Source of the DNA: Tenacibaculum gallaicum | Lineage (GTDB): Bacteria > Bacteroidota > Bacteroidia > Flavobacteriales > Flavobacteriaceae | Direction: 5' to 3' | Assembly (NCBI RefSeq): GCF_003387615.1 | Contig: NZ_QUNS01000001.1 | Coordinates: 1 to 64,000, forward strand | DNA: 64,000 nucleotides | Shown here: in pieces, positions 14,235 through 23,764 of the stretch | Layout of the letters: the number at the start of each line of letters is the position of its first letter | Numbering within the stretch: position 1 is the first letter of the stretch | Made by a program: the position numbers and the translations under genes | The notes under the pieces: generated by a model | Database searches by the model: none | Seen by the model: only the letters and a program-made list of their open reading frames with translations | What the model was told of the DNA's origin: nothing

Positions 14235-16586
14235 ATGAGACCGATGTCTTTTATCAAGAAAGTGAAAATAGTAGCTTTTTTAACCGTATTATTTACAACG
14301 TTAACTGCCAGTGCACAAATGGTTACTTTATCAGGTAACGTGATTAATGGTAATCAAGAACCTTTAGTAGGTGCCACCGTAGCAGTTAGAGCTCAAAACA
14401 AAGGGACTTCTACCGACTTTGAAGGTAAATTCAAGTTAAACCTACCAAAAGGAACGCATATTATTGAGGTTTCTTATGTTGGTTTTAAAAGTATCTCACA
14501 AGAGGTTGAAATTACCAATAACCAACAGCTTACATTTCAATTAATTTCTAATGAAACTGTGTTAGATGAAGTGTTGGTGTCTGCTGTTCGTGTAAAAGCA
14601 GATGCGCCCGTAACACACTCTAACCTTGGAAAACAAGAAATTGAAAAACGTAATTTAGGACAGGATATTCCTGTGTTACTAAACTATTTACCTTCGGTAA
14701 CATCCTCCTCTGATGCTGGTGCTGGTGTTGGTTATACCTATATTCGTGTACGTGGTTCGGATGCTTCTCGTGTTAACGTTACGATTAACGGAATTCCGTA
14801 TAACGATGCCGAGAGTCAGGGTACTTTTTGGGTTAATATGGGAGATTTTGCTTCTTCTACCCAAAGTTTACAATTACAGCGTGGTGTAGGAACGTCTACC
14901 AATGGTTCTGGGGCTTTTGGTGCTAGTTTAAATATTTTAACCGATGCTATTTCGGAAGAAGCTAGTGGAGAAATTTCAAATGCTTTTGGTTCGTACGGAA
15001 CAAGGAAACATACTGTTAAGTTTACGACAGGAAAATTAAACAACGGTTTTGAGTTTGCGGGTCGTTTGTCTAACATTTATTCTGATGGCTATGTTGACCG
15101 AGCTTTCACCGATTTAAAATCATATTTCTTACAAGGTAGCTATACAGATGACAATACGTTGATTAAAGCCTTAGCTTTTGGAGGTAAACAACAAACTTAT
15201 CAAGCTTGGTATGGCTTAAGTGCTGAGCAATTACAAGAAAATCGTCGCCAGAATCCATATACGTACGATAATGAAACTGATAATTATTGGCAAGATCATT
15301 ACCAATTACATTGGAATGAGAAACTTTCTGATAACTGGTCTACCAATATTGGGTTAAATTATACCAAAGGAGAAGGATATTTTGAACAGTTTAAAGAGGA
15401 TAAAGATGCTGTTGATTACGGTAATGTAATTATTGACGGAAGCGATATTATCGTTCGCCGTTGGTTGGATAATGATTTTTACGTAGCTAATGCTAACGTT
15501 ACTTATAAAACTGAAAATTTCGAATTAATTTCTGGTGCTTCTTATAGCAATTATAAAGGAGATCATTTTGGTGAAGTTATTTGGGCTACACAGTTTGCTG
15601 ATGGTGCTAGCATTAGAGATCGTTATTATTTTAGTGATGCTAAAAAGGATGATATTAGCGTTTTTTCTAAAGCTACTTTTAATGTTTTTGATAACTTAAA
15701 AGCTTTTATTGATGTGCAAGGTAGGTTTATTGATTATACAACCGGAGGCTTTACTTCTGATTTAAATCCTTTAAATATTGATACTTCATACAGTTTTTTT
15801 AACCCTAAGTTAGGTTTTACTTACAGTATTAATAAAGAAAACAGTATTTATGCATCGTATGCTCGTGCGAACAGAGAACCTAATCGTGATGATTTTCAAA
15901 ATGGCCCGAATGTACAACATGAAACCTTAGATGATTTTGAATTAGGATGGCGTTTGCACAATAAAACGGTTCAATTAAATACAAACATCTATTATATGTC
16001 GTACGACAATCAATTAATTCAAACTGGCGGATTAAATGATGTAGGTGAATATTTACGTGAAAATGTGAAAGACAGTTATCGTTTAGGAGTAGAAATTGAT
16101 GCTAATATTAACATTTCAGACAAATTTAGCATTAACCAAAATCTTACAGTAAGTAGTAATAAAATTAACAATTTTATGTTAGACCGTAATGGTGTTCAAC
16201 GCAATATTGGGACTACGAATATTGCTTTTTCTCCAAATATTATTGCTGGAAATGCATTGATTTACAAACCTACAAAAGGGTTACAACTATCTTTACTTTC
16301 TAAATTTGTTGGCGAGCAATACTTAAGTAATACCGATACTGAAGCTTCTAAATTAGATAGCTATTACGTGAGTGATTTTAATGTTAGTTATGAGCTTAAA
16401 ATGAATAAAATTTTTAAATCTATTGTGTTTACAGGATTGGTAAACAATCTTTTTAATAAAGAATATGTTGATAGAGGATATACCTATTTAAATACTTGGG
16501 ATACTCCTGGAACTTCTTTTGAAGTACAAGGATACTTTCCGCAAGCTACTAGAAACTTTTTAATAGGTGCGACGTTAAAATTTTAA
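14235..16586 (+). CDS. TonB-dependent outer-membrane receptor under TPP control (probable thiamin/precursor uptake)
   Basis: This 783-residue protein has a signal peptide of about 27 residues (cleavage near TASA|Q), a CarboxypepD_reg-like beta-sandwich at about 29-110 (LSGNVINGNQEPLVGATVAV) and a TonB-box-like VLDEVLVSA stretch. A plug domain follows (about 125-240, with the VRVRGSDASRVNVTINGIPYND layout), then a 22-strand-type barrel ending ...FLIGATLKF. Energised by TonB/ExbBD, it should import a ligand across the outer membrane. Control by a TPP riboswitch indicates thiamin, a phosphate ester or a pyrimidine/thiazole precursor; such receptors were described in Bacteroidota as thiamin-regulated outer-membrane proteins. 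No inner-membrane thiamin transporter gene follows; a terminator comes directly after. A start at ATG 14244 is also possible. Confidence 0.9.
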   Translation: MRPMSFIKKVKIVAFLTVLFTTLTASAQMVTLSGNVINGNQEPLVGATVAVRAQNKGTSTDFEGKFKLNLPKGTHIIEVSYVGFKSISQEVEITNNQQLTFQLISNETVLDEVLVSAVRVKADAPVTHSNLGKQEIEKRNLGQDIPVLLNYLPSVTSSSDAGAGVGYTYIRVRGSDASRVNVTINGIPYNDAESQGTFWVNMGDFASSTQSLQLQRGVGTSTNGSGAFGASLNILTDAISEEASGEISNAFGSYGTRKHTVKFTTGKLNNGFEFAGRLSNIYSDGYVDRAFTDLKSYFLQGSYTDDNTLIKALAFGGKQQTYQAWYGLSAEQLQENRRQNPYTYDNETDNYWQDHYQLHWNEKLSDNWSTNIGLNYTKGEGYFEQFKEDKDAVDYGNVIIDGSDIIVRRWLDNDFYVANANVTYKTENFELISGASYSNYKGDHFGEVIWATQFADGASIRDRYYFSDAKKDDISVFSKATFNVFDNLKAFIDVQGRFIDYTTGGFTSDLNPLNIDTSYSFFNPKLGFTYSINKENSIYASYARANREPNRDDFQNGPNVQHETLDDFELGWRLHNKTVQLNTNIYYMSYDNQLIQTGGLNDVGEYLRENVKDSYRLGVEIDANINISDKFSINQNLTVSSNKINNFMLDRNGVQRNIGTTNIAFSPNIIAGNALIYKPTKGLQLSLLSKFVGEQYLSNTDTEASKLDSYYVSDFNVSYELKMNKIFKSIVFTGLVNNLFNKEYVDRGYTYLNTWDTPGTSFEVQGYFPQATRNFLIGATLKF

Positions 16587-16610
16587 AAGGGAAAAGAGTT
16601 AAGAAAAAGT

Positions 16611-16638
16611 AAAACCGAGACAATTGTCTCGGTTTTTT
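16611..16638 (+). terminator. Terminator of the riboswitch receptor gene
   Basis: AAAACCGAGACAATTGTCTC then GGTTTT is a perfect palindrome followed by further T residues, 24 bp after the receptor stop. Confidence 0.9.
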
Positions 16639-16653
16639 CATGAAGCTTCTTTT

Positions 16654-16661
16654 TACCTTTG
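16654..16661 (+). promoter_or_regulatory. -7 box (TACCTTTG) before the EF-hand-like protein gene
   Basis: Matches TAnnTTTG and lies 30 bp upstream of the ATG at 16692, directly after the previous terminator. It supports a separate transcription unit. The -33 box is not clear. Confidence 0.55.
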
Positions 16662-16691
16662 ACCATTCAATAAAAAAACAATCAAATTACT

Positions 16692-17198
16692 ATGAAACTG
16701 AAAGAAGTCTTAATAATATTACTTTCATTAACAAGCATCGGACTTGGGGTTTATTCTTTTACATTAAATAAAGAAAACTCTCGTTTAACAGATAGTAAAA
16801 ATTTTACTTTTGAATGGAAGAACAGTTATGAGGTACTTACGAGTTATTGGAAAGACAATAATAAAATATCTAGTCAATATTTTGATGTAAACTTTGATTA
16901 CAATTATGAGATTGCTAGAGTTTTTACTACTTATGGAAAAGTATATCAAACTTGTTTTGACAGAAATGAAAATGGCGTTTATGAAAAAACTGATTGTTAT
17001 AATTCAGCTGGAGATAAAGTTGGTTATTCTCTCGATAATGATGAGGATGGAGTGCCAGAAGAATTCGTTTTAATTTATGATTCAAAAAAAGAATTAAAAT
17101 TTATTGATAGTGATTTTGACGGTAAGTTTGAAAAAATCATAATAATTAATAATAGCAATGAAACCGAATTATTAACTAAAACAATGTTTGAGGAATAA
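16692..17198 (+). CDS. Membrane-anchored or secreted protein with Ca-binding-like DxDxDG loops
   Basis: This 168-residue protein has an N-terminal hydrophobic helix (residues 5-22), either an uncleaved anchor or a signal peptide. Three acidic loops resemble calcium-binding loops of EF-hand, dockerin or thrombospondin type-3 modules: DRNENG (90-95), DNDEDG (115-120) and DSDFDG (139-144). They are evenly spaced by about 24 residues. Two Cys (88 and 102) flank the first loop and could form a disulphide. The likely location is the cell envelope. No family name is certain, and it has its own promoter and terminator. Confidence 0.75.
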   Translation: MKLKEVLIILLSLTSIGLGVYSFTLNKENSRLTDSKNFTFEWKNSYEVLTSYWKDNNKISSQYFDVNFDYNYEIARVFTTYGKVYQTCFDRNENGVYEKTDCYNSAGDKVGYSLDNDEDGVPEEFVLIYDSKKELKFIDSDFDGKFEKIIIINNSNETELLTKTMFEE

Positions 17199-17212
17199 TC
17201 AGATGAATAAAA

Positions 17213-17244
17213 GAAAATCCCGAGTACAATACTCGGGATTTTCT
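17213..17244. terminator. Bidirectional terminator
   Basis: GAAAATCCCGAGTA and TACTCGGGATTTTC pair around CAA, with A/T runs on both sides. It serves the plus-strand 16692 gene and the minus-strand rhodanese gene that converge here. Confidence 0.9.
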
Positions 17245-17245
17245 T

Positions 17246-17626
17246 TTATTCTTTATTTTTCTCTGTCCATTCTAGATACCCTCCTAAAATATTGTATACT
17301 TTAAAGCCTTTTTGAGCAAGTAACTCACTTGCCTTTAAACTTCTTCCCCCTGAACGACAATAAAGATATACTGGTTTTGTTTTATCTAATTTCTCTAAAG
17401 CTTTTCCTTCAAAATCGTCACCAGTAACGTCTATTTTAATTGGAGTTTCGATAACTCCTCCAGCCCACTCTTCCGGAGTTCTAACATCTAATAACTGTAC
17501 GTTCTCTTCATTCTGTAAAACTACTTGTAAGTTATCTATAGTAATGTTATTTACCTCTGTGTTTTGTGGTTTACACGACAATATCACCGTTAAAAATAAA
17601 CCTACTAAAAAAACACCTTTGTTCAT
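17246..17626 (-). CDS. Rhodanese-domain lipoprotein
   Basis: This 126-residue protein starts MNKGVFLVGLFLTVILSC with lipobox Cys18, then carries a single rhodanese domain. The active-site loop YCRSGGRS contains the persulfide-carrying Cys, and DVRTPEEWAGG is the usual first conserved block. It would sit on the outer face of a membrane and handle sulfane sulfur. An in-frame ATG at 17653 exists, but it lies inside the upstream gene and would bury the lipoprotein signal, so I use 17626. The gene lies 5 bp after the MBL/rhodanese fusion gene and next to a SulP transporter, forming a sulfur-handling cluster. The exact substrate is unknown. Confidence 0.88.
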   Translation of the reverse strand: MNKGVFLVGLFLTVILSCKPQNTEVNNITIDNLQVVLQNEENVQLLDVRTPEEWAGGVIETPIKIDVTGDDFEGKALEKLDKTKPVYLYCRSGGRSLKASELLAQKGFKVYNILGGYLEWTEKNKE

Positions 17627-17631
17627 TTTAC

Positions 17632-19041
17632 TTATTTTAAGGTTGATGGACATACCGTTACTGTTCTTGGAATATCTGTTTCTTTAATAGCTTTATACCC
17701 TCCAGCAACATCAATGATGTTATGGAATCCTCTTGCTTTTAAAATAGATGCTGCAATTACTGAACGATATCCACCTGCACAGTGTACATAAAAATCTTCC
17801 TTTGCTGGAAACTCTTCCACATGTTCGTTTAAGAAATCTAACGGTGTACTTGGTACATCTACAATATGTTCATTTGCATATTCTCCTGGTTTTCTAACAT
17901 CAAAAACAGGAGCTTTTTTCGTAACCGCTTCTGCTAAAACATCTGCAGAAACAGAACGCAATGTATCTACTTCCTTTCCTGCTTCTTTCCAAGCATTAAA
18001 GCTTCCCTCTAAATATCCTAATACATTGTCAAAACCAACACGAGATAAACGTGTAATAGTGGTTTCTTCTTCTCCTTCAGGAGTCACTAATAAAATTGGT
18101 TGTGTAACATCTTTAATCAATGCACCTACCCATGGAGCAAATGTTCCTCCTAAACCAATAAAAATTGATTGTGGTATAAATCCTTTAATAAACTCTGATT
18201 GATGACGTACATCTAAAATCAACGCATCTGTTTCGTTTGCTATTTTTTCAAAGTCTGCTACCGATAATGCTGTTGCTCCACTTTTGATAACTTCATCGAT
18301 AGATTGATACCCTTCCTTATTCATTTTTACATTTAAAGGAAAATACTCAGGTGGAGGTAATAAACCGTCTGTAACTTCCTTCACAAACTCTTCTTTCGTC
18401 ATGTCTGCACGAAGTGCATAATTGGTTTTCTTTTGATCACCAATAGTACCTACCGTTTCTTTGCTCAAGTTTTTACCACAAGCTGATCCTGCTCCATGTG
18501 CTGGATATACAATTACATCATCTTCAAGAATCATAATTTTTGTACGTAAACTATCGTATAACATTCCTGCTAACTCCTCTTGTGTTAAGTTTGCTGCTTT
18601 CTGTGCTAAATCTGGGCGCCCCACATCTCCTAAAAATAAAGTGTCTCCACTAAAAACTGCATGATTCTTACCATTTGCATCTTTCAATAAATATGAAGTG
18701 CTTTCCATAGTATGTCCTGGTGTATGTAGCACTGTTATGGTAATATCTCCTAATGTGAATACTTCTCCATCTGTGGCTATATGAGCCTCATAATTTGTTT
18801 TTGCTGTTGGCCCGTATACAATTGTTGCTCCTGTTTTTTCTGCTAGGGTAACATGACCACTTACAAAATCTGCATGAAAGTGAGTTTCAAAAATATATTT
18901 AATTTTAGCGCCATCTTTCTTAGCCCTATCTATATAAGGATTGACTTCACGTAACGGATCTATTATTGCCACTTCTCCATTACTCTCTATATAATAGGCT
19001 CCTTGTGCTAAACAACCTGTATAAATTTGCTCTATTCTCAT
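17632..19041 (-). CDS. Metallo-beta-lactamase fold/double rhodanese fusion (persulfide dioxygenase-like)
   Basis: Residues 1-235 form an MBL-fold domain with ETHFHADF (H54, H56, D58), TPGH (H110) and SGDTLF (D133). This set resembles ETHE1-type persulfide dioxygenases, which use a mononuclear iron. Two rhodanese domains follow. The first (about 265-365) has LLVTPEGEEE where an active Cys loop should be, so it is probably catalytically dead. The second (about 370-465) has HCAGGYRS with an intact Cys. The enzyme probably oxidises glutathione- or low-molecular-weight persulfides to sulfite in the cytoplasm; that is inferred from the fusion. The gene lies 11 bp after the SulP gene, which could export or import sulfite or sulfate. 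Confidence 0.88.
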   Translation of the reverse strand: MRIEQIYTGCLAQGAYYIESNGEVAIIDPLREVNPYIDRAKKDGAKIKYIFETHFHADFVSGHVTLAEKTGATIVYGPTAKTNYEAHIATDGEVFTLGDITITVLHTPGHTMESTSYLLKDANGKNHAVFSGDTLFLGDVGRPDLAQKAANLTQEELAGMLYDSLRTKIMILEDDVIVYPAHGAGSACGKNLSKETVGTIGDQKKTNYALRADMTKEEFVKEVTDGLLPPPEYFPLNVKMNKEGYQSIDEVIKSGATALSVADFEKIANETDALILDVRHQSEFIKGFIPQSIFIGLGGTFAPWVGALIKDVTQPILLVTPEGEEETTITRLSRVGFDNVLGYLEGSFNAWKEAGKEVDTLRSVSADVLAEAVTKKAPVFDVRKPGEYANEHIVDVPSTPLDFLNEHVEEFPAKEDFYVHCAGGYRSVIAASILKARGFHNIIDVAGGYKAIKETDIPRTVTVCPSTLK

Positions 19042-19052
19042 GATATTATATA

Positions 19053-20783
19053 TTATTTATACGCTTGATGTATATATTGTGCGTATTTCTTCTGATTTTG
19101 GTTATCTCCTGTTTTATAAAATTTTACGGCACCGTTGGCACGCATAAAAAAGTGATCTAGACTTACTACGTCTAATAAACCTCCCCTAAAAAAAGCATCT
19201 CTTACCGGACCTTTCACTCCTGCAAAATAAAATTGAATATTGTGTTTATTAAAATAAATAATACGTTCTTTTAATATCTCTATTCCTGTACTATCTACTC
19301 TATTAATGCTCTCTGCATCTAACACAATCAGTTTTAATGCCTTCCCTTTTTCTTCTGCCATTTCGTCCAGTTTATCTCGAAAATAGTTTGAGTTTGCATA
19401 AAACAACTGTGCATCAAAACGAAATACTAAGATTTCTTCGTCTAAAAGAACTTCCTTAAACCTATTTTTATTACGATAAAAATCTGAATTTGGTACTTTT
19501 CCTAACTCAGCTACATAAGGTCTAGAGGTTCTAAAAATTAAAACGATTAATGATAGCACTACTCCAATTAAAATTCCGTATTCAATTCCAAAGAAAATGG
19601 TAGCTAAAAAAGTAGCTAGGAGTAGCCAGAAATCTAAATTATTAGCTCTCCACAATCTTCTAGCTTCTCTTACATTTATCAAGTTAAAGACTGCGACGAT
19701 AATTATTGCAGACAAAATAGTTTTTGGTAAGTGATAAAAAACGGGAGTTAAAAAAAGTAATGTAAACACTACTAAAATTGCGGAAACAATTGCAGAAACT
19801 CCTGTCGTTCCTCCTGATTCACTATTGATAGCAGAACGAGAAAAACTTGACGCTGACGGATACGATTGAAATAATGATCCTACCATATTACTTAAGCCCA
19901 AAGCAACCAGTTCTTGGTTTGGCCTTACTCTATACTCATCTTGTTTGGCTTCTAGCGTTTTTCCGATTGAAATCGTTTCTAAATACCCTACCATAACTAG
20001 TGTTGCGGCTATTGGCATTAATTCACGTATCAAAGCCACATCAATTACAGGCATTGAAAATTTTGGTAACCCTGAGGGAATATCTTTTACAATAGCGACA
20101 TCAGAAAGTTGTGTTCCAAAAAAACGTATGGTTACTATTCCTAGTATAACAACAATTAATGCATTTGGTATTTTTTTATTAATCCTTCTAAAAATTATAA
20201 TAATAGCACATGCTATTAAGCCTATAATTGTGGTATTTGTTTTAAAATATTGAAGCCTGAAAAGAATATCTTCCAACAGTACATGAATTTGATCGCTCTG
20301 TACAAACTCTACTCCAAATAAGTTTCTAAATTGATTTAACCCAATAATTAAAGCTACTGCGGATGTAAATCCGGTTATTACAGGTCTTGATAAAAAGTTA
20401 ACTATAAACCCTAATCGGAAAATCCCCATTAAAAACTGAATGGTTCCTACCACTAATGCGAGGAGTATTGCTATAGCAATATAACTTTCAGAACCTGTTA
20501 ACGCTAAGGTAGAAACTCCTGTTGCTACGATTAATGAATCCATAGCTACTGGTCCGATTGCTACCTGACGTGATGTACCAAATATAGCATACATCAACTG
20601 AGGCATTAAAGCTGCATACAATCCATAAATAGGTGGTAATCCTGCAATCAATGCGTAGGCAATACCTTGTGGAATTAATACAATAGCGACGGTTATACCT
20701 GCAACTATATCACCTCTTAACTGCGATTTTTTATAGTTGGGTAACCATTCTAGTATCGGTATGAGTTTTTTTAGTAGTTCCAT
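19053..20783 (-). CDS. SulP-family anion transporter with STAS domain
   Basis: This 576-residue protein has about 12-14 membrane segments, starting with LPNYKKSQLRGDIVAGITVA and the SulP block IPQGIAYALIAGLPPIYGLY near residues 38-57. A cytoplasmic STAS domain (about 440-555) follows, with LIVLDAESINRVDSTGIEIL. The family moves sulfate, bicarbonate or other anions with Na+ or H+. Placement between ruvB (5 bp upstream) and a persulfide dioxygenase-like gene (11 bp downstream) favours sulfate or sulfite. A bicarbonate role as in cyanobacterial BicA cannot be excluded. It has no separate promoter that I can see, so ruvB and the sulfur genes probably share a transcript. Confidence 0.9.
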   Translation of the reverse strand: MELLKKLIPILEWLPNYKKSQLRGDIVAGITVAIVLIPQGIAYALIAGLPPIYGLYAALMPQLMYAIFGTSRQVAIGPVAMDSLIVATGVSTLALTGSESYIAIAILLALVVGTIQFLMGIFRLGFIVNFLSRPVITGFTSAVALIIGLNQFRNLFGVEFVQSDQIHVLLEDILFRLQYFKTNTTIIGLIACAIIIIFRRINKKIPNALIVVILGIVTIRFFGTQLSDVAIVKDIPSGLPKFSMPVIDVALIRELMPIAATLVMVGYLETISIGKTLEAKQDEYRVRPNQELVALGLSNMVGSLFQSYPSASSFSRSAINSESGGTTGVSAIVSAILVVFTLLFLTPVFYHLPKTILSAIIIVAVFNLINVREARRLWRANNLDFWLLLATFLATIFFGIEYGILIGVVLSLIVLIFRTSRPYVAELGKVPNSDFYRNKNRFKEVLLDEEILVFRFDAQLFYANSNYFRDKLDEMAEEKGKALKLIVLDAESINRVDSTGIEILKERIIYFNKHNIQFYFAGVKGPVRDAFFRGGLLDVVSLDHFFMRANGAVKFYKTGDNQNQKKYAQYIHQAYK

Positions 20784-20788
20784 TCTAT

Positions 20789-21811
20789 TTAAAAGAGCTC
20801 TCCTTGACTAGTTCCTTTAATTTTTCCCAAATGTTTATATGCCAAATCAGTTACTTCTCTTCCTCTTGGCGTACGCATAATAAACCCTTGTTGGATTAAA
20901 AAAGGTTCATATACTTCTTCAATTGTTTCTGCGTTTTCAGCTACTGCTGTCGCTAAGGTTGTTATTCCTACTGGACCGCCCTTAAACTTATCGATAATGG
21001 TAGATAAAATTTTATTGTCCATTTCATCTAAACCATGTGCATCTACATTCAACGCTTTCAAGGCATATCTCGCTATTTCTATGGTAATGGTACCATCACC
21101 TTTAATTTGTGCAAAATCACGTACTCTACGTAATAATGCGTTAGCAATACGTGGGGTTCCTCTACTTCTACCAGCAATTTCTATTGCTGCTTCCATAGAA
21201 ATAGGCATTTTTAAAATAAATGCACTTCGCTGTACGATGGTTGTTAGTAATTCTGTTGAATAGTAATGCAAACGGCTACTGATACCAAAACGTGCTCGCA
21301 TAGGTGCTGTAAGCAATCCCGAACGCGTAGTAGCTCCAATTAATGTAAACGGTTCTAAATTAATCTGAACTGTACGTGCATTTGGACCAGATTCAATCAT
21401 TATATCGATTTTATAATCTTCCATTGCTGAATACAAGTATTCTTCAACAATAGGACTTAATCGATGAATTTCATCTATAAACAGAACATCTCGTTCATCT
21501 AAATTGGTTAGTAGGCCTGCTAAATCTCCAGGCTTGTCTAATACAGGCCCTGAAGTAACCTTAATCCCCACTCCTAATTCACTCGCTAAAATATGCGCTA
21601 AGGTGGTTTTTCCTAAACCAGGAGGTCCATGAAACAAAGTATGATCAAGCGCTTCATCTCGTTGGTTGGCAGCCTCAACGAAAATTTTTAAATTATCAAT
21701 TGCCTGCTCTTGACCAGTAAAATCTTCAAATGAGAGCGGGCGTAGTTTCTTTTCTACATCTAACTCTTCGCTTGAAAAATGAGTATTTTCAGGGTTTAGG
21801 TTTTCATTCAT
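20789..21811 (-). CDS. ruvB: Holliday junction branch-migration helicase RuvB
   Basis: This 340-residue AAA+ ATPase has Walker [10 protein letters not shown] (62-70), Walker [10 protein letters not shown] (110-118), sensor TRSG and the C-terminal winged-helix domain ([12 protein letters not shown], then [10 protein letters not shown]). As hexameric rings with RuvA it drives branch migration for RuvC cleavage. It is full length for the family. Start chosen at ATG 21811; a -7 box lies only 7 nt upstream, so the mRNA may have almost no leader. It is the first gene of a run with the SulP and sulfur genes. Confidence 0.96.
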   Translation of the reverse strand: MNENLNPENTHFSSEELDVEKKLRPLSFEDFTGQEQAIDNLKIFVEAANQRDEALDHTLFHGPPGLGKTTLAHILASELGVGIKVTSGPVLDKPGDLAGLLTNLDERDVLFIDEIHRLSPIVEEYLYSAMEDYKIDIMIESGPNARTVQINLEPFTLIGATTRSGLLTAPMRARFGISSRLHYYSTELLTTIVQRSAFILKMPISMEAAIEIAGRSRGTPRIANALLRRVRDFAQIKGDGTITIEIARYALKALNVDAHGLDEMDNKILSTIIDKFKGGPVGITTLATAVAENAETIEEVYEPFLIQQGFIMRTPRGREVTDLAYKHLGKIKGTSQGELF

Positions 21812-21818
21812 ATTATTG

Positions 21819-21826
21819 CAAATATA
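21819..21826 (-). promoter_or_regulatory. -7 box (TATATTTG) of ruvB
   Basis: On the minus strand TATATTTG matches TAnnTTTG. It ends 7 nt before the ruvB ATG, which implies a leader of only a few nucleotides. The -33 box is not clear. Confidence 0.55.
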
Positions 21827-21904
21827 CTTGAAATAAAATGTTTGTTTTGTAATATATGTTACTTAGCTCTTTTCTATGCTAAAATACATATTATAAAATC
21901 TTGT

Positions 21905-21967
21905 AATAACCATAGAAACTTAAAAAGCCTTCCAAATTGGAAGGCTTTTTAAGTTTCTATGGTTATT
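21905..21967 (-). terminator. Terminator of the act-cta operon: perfect 30-bp stem
   Basis: 21905-21934 is perfectly complementary to 21938-21967 around a 3-nt loop. The structure touches the TAA stop of ctaD (21968-21970). The GCCTTCCA/TGGAAGGC core is flanked by AT-rich extensions with T-runs on both strands. It is much longer than a usual terminator and separates the respiratory operon from ruvB. Confidence 0.9.
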
Positions 21968-23737
21968 TTAAGATGGTTCTTCGCCATCTAATAATGGTAC
22001 ATTTTGTGGTACGAAATCTTTTCCGTGTACATACTCACCATTTTCATCTGTTTTACTGTAATCGTAAGCCCATCTGTGAACTTCAGGAATTGCTCCTGGC
22101 CAGTTTCCGTGAATGTGTTCAACTGGAGTAGTCCACTCAAGTGTATTTGCATTCCATGGGTTTTGCGTTGCTTTTTGACCTCTGTACATAGAGATAAAGA
22201 AGTTTGCAATAAAGATTAACTGTGCGAAACCTCCAAGAATTGCCATGATAGTCATAAACACGTTAATGTCAGCTAAATCATCAAACATTGGAAAGTTTGT
22301 GTTTGTATAATAACGACGTGGTAAACCAGCTAACCCTATAAAGTGCATTGGGAAAAACACTCCGTAAGCACTAATAATTGTTAACCAAAAGTGCCAGTAT
22401 CCTAATGTTTTGTTCATCATTCTACCGTACATTTTAGGGAACCAGTGATAAACACCAGCAAACATTCCTAATAATGCTGATACTCCCATTACTAAGTGGA
22501 AGTGTGCCACTACGAAATATGTATCGTGAACGTTAATATCTAATGCCGAATCTCCTAATACTAATCCTGTTAAACCTCCTGTTACGAATGTAGAAACTAA
22601 TCCGATAGAGAACATCATTGCAGGATTTAACTGTAGGTTACCTTTCCATAAAGTAGTTACGTAGTTAAACGCTTTTACCGCTGATGGAATTGCAATTAAT
22701 ACTGTTGTAAAAGTAAATACTGAACCTAAGAATGGATTCATTCCAGATACGAACATGTGGTGACCCCATACAATCGTAGATAAGAATGCAATTGCCATGA
22801 TAGAACCAACCATTGCGCGGTAACCAAAAATTGGTTTACGTGCGTTTGTTGAAATTACCTCTGAACTAATACCTAATGCTGGTAATAAAATAATATATAC
22901 CTCTGGGTGACCTAAAAACCAAAATAAGTGTTCGAATAATACTGGCGACCCTCCTTGATAATGTAATACTTCACCAGAAATAAAGATATCTGATAAGTAG
23001 AAAGAAGTGCCAAAGCTTCTATCAAAAATTAATAATAATGCTGCTGATAATAATACCGGGAATGAAATTACACCAATAATTGCTGTAATAAAGAATGCCC
23101 ACATTGTTAATGGCAATCTTGTCATTTTCAATCCTTTTGTACGTAAGTTTAAAACTGTTACAATATAGTTTAGCGACCCGATTAGCGATGATGCAATGAA
23201 AATTGCCATAGACACTAACCATAATGTCATTCCTGTACCAGAACCTGGAATTGCTTGTGGTAAAGCAGATAATGGAGGATAAATTGTCCACCCTGCTGAT
23301 GCTGGCCCTGCTTCTACAAACAATGAAATAATCATTATTACTGATGATAAGAAAAACAACCAGTAAGATACCATGTTTAAGAATCCAGAAGCCATATCAC
23401 GAGCTCCAATTTGTAACGGAATTAATAGGTTAGAGAATGTACCACTTAAACCTGCCGTTAATACAAAGAATACCATGATTGTACCGTGAATTGTAACTAA
23501 CGCTAAGTACATATCTGGGTTCATAATTCCATCTGTTTGATGGTTTCCTAAGAATGCTTCAACGATTGAAAACGATGTCTCTGGCCATGCAATTTGTAAA
23601 CGAAATAACATAGACATGAAACCTCCTATGATACCCATAAATATACCTGTAACAAGGAACTGTTTCGAGATCATTTTATGATCTTGACTAAAAATGTATT
23701 TAGTTACAAATGTTTCTTTGTGATGATGATCTGACAT
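21968..23737 (-). CDS. ctaD: Cytochrome c oxidase subunit I
   Basis: This 589-residue membrane protein carries the heme a/a3 and CuB sites. Visible ligands are the heme His in TIHGTIMVFF, the cross-linked His-Tyr block FLGHPEVYIILLP, the CuB pair WGHHMFVSG, and HDTYFVVAHFHLVMG for heme a3/heme a. At least 12 membrane segments are present. The E of the D-channel and a Tyr within GHPEVY fit an A-type oxidase. It is the last gene of the act-cta operon and would receive electrons from alternative complex III through cytochrome c domains. The N-terminus (MSDHHHKETF) is His-rich, as often in this group. Confidence 0.95.
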   Translation of the reverse strand: MSDHHHKETFVTKYIFSQDHKMISKQFLVTGIFMGIIGGFMSMLFRLQIAWPETSFSIVEAFLGNHQTDGIMNPDMYLALVTIHGTIMVFFVLTAGLSGTFSNLLIPLQIGARDMASGFLNMVSYWLFFLSSVIMIISLFVEAGPASAGWTIYPPLSALPQAIPGSGTGMTLWLVSMAIFIASSLIGSLNYIVTVLNLRTKGLKMTRLPLTMWAFFITAIIGVISFPVLLSAALLLIFDRSFGTSFYLSDIFISGEVLHYQGGSPVLFEHLFWFLGHPEVYIILLPALGISSEVISTNARKPIFGYRAMVGSIMAIAFLSTIVWGHHMFVSGMNPFLGSVFTFTTVLIAIPSAVKAFNYVTTLWKGNLQLNPAMMFSIGLVSTFVTGGLTGLVLGDSALDINVHDTYFVVAHFHLVMGVSALLGMFAGVYHWFPKMYGRMMNKTLGYWHFWLTIISAYGVFFPMHFIGLAGLPRRYYTNTNFPMFDDLADINVFMTIMAILGGFAQLIFIANFFISMYRGQKATQNPWNANTLEWTTPVEHIHGNWPGAIPEVHRWAYDYSKTDENGEYVHGKDFVPQNVPLLDGEEPS

Positions 23738-23764
23738 AATCTATATATACTTTAAAAAAATATC

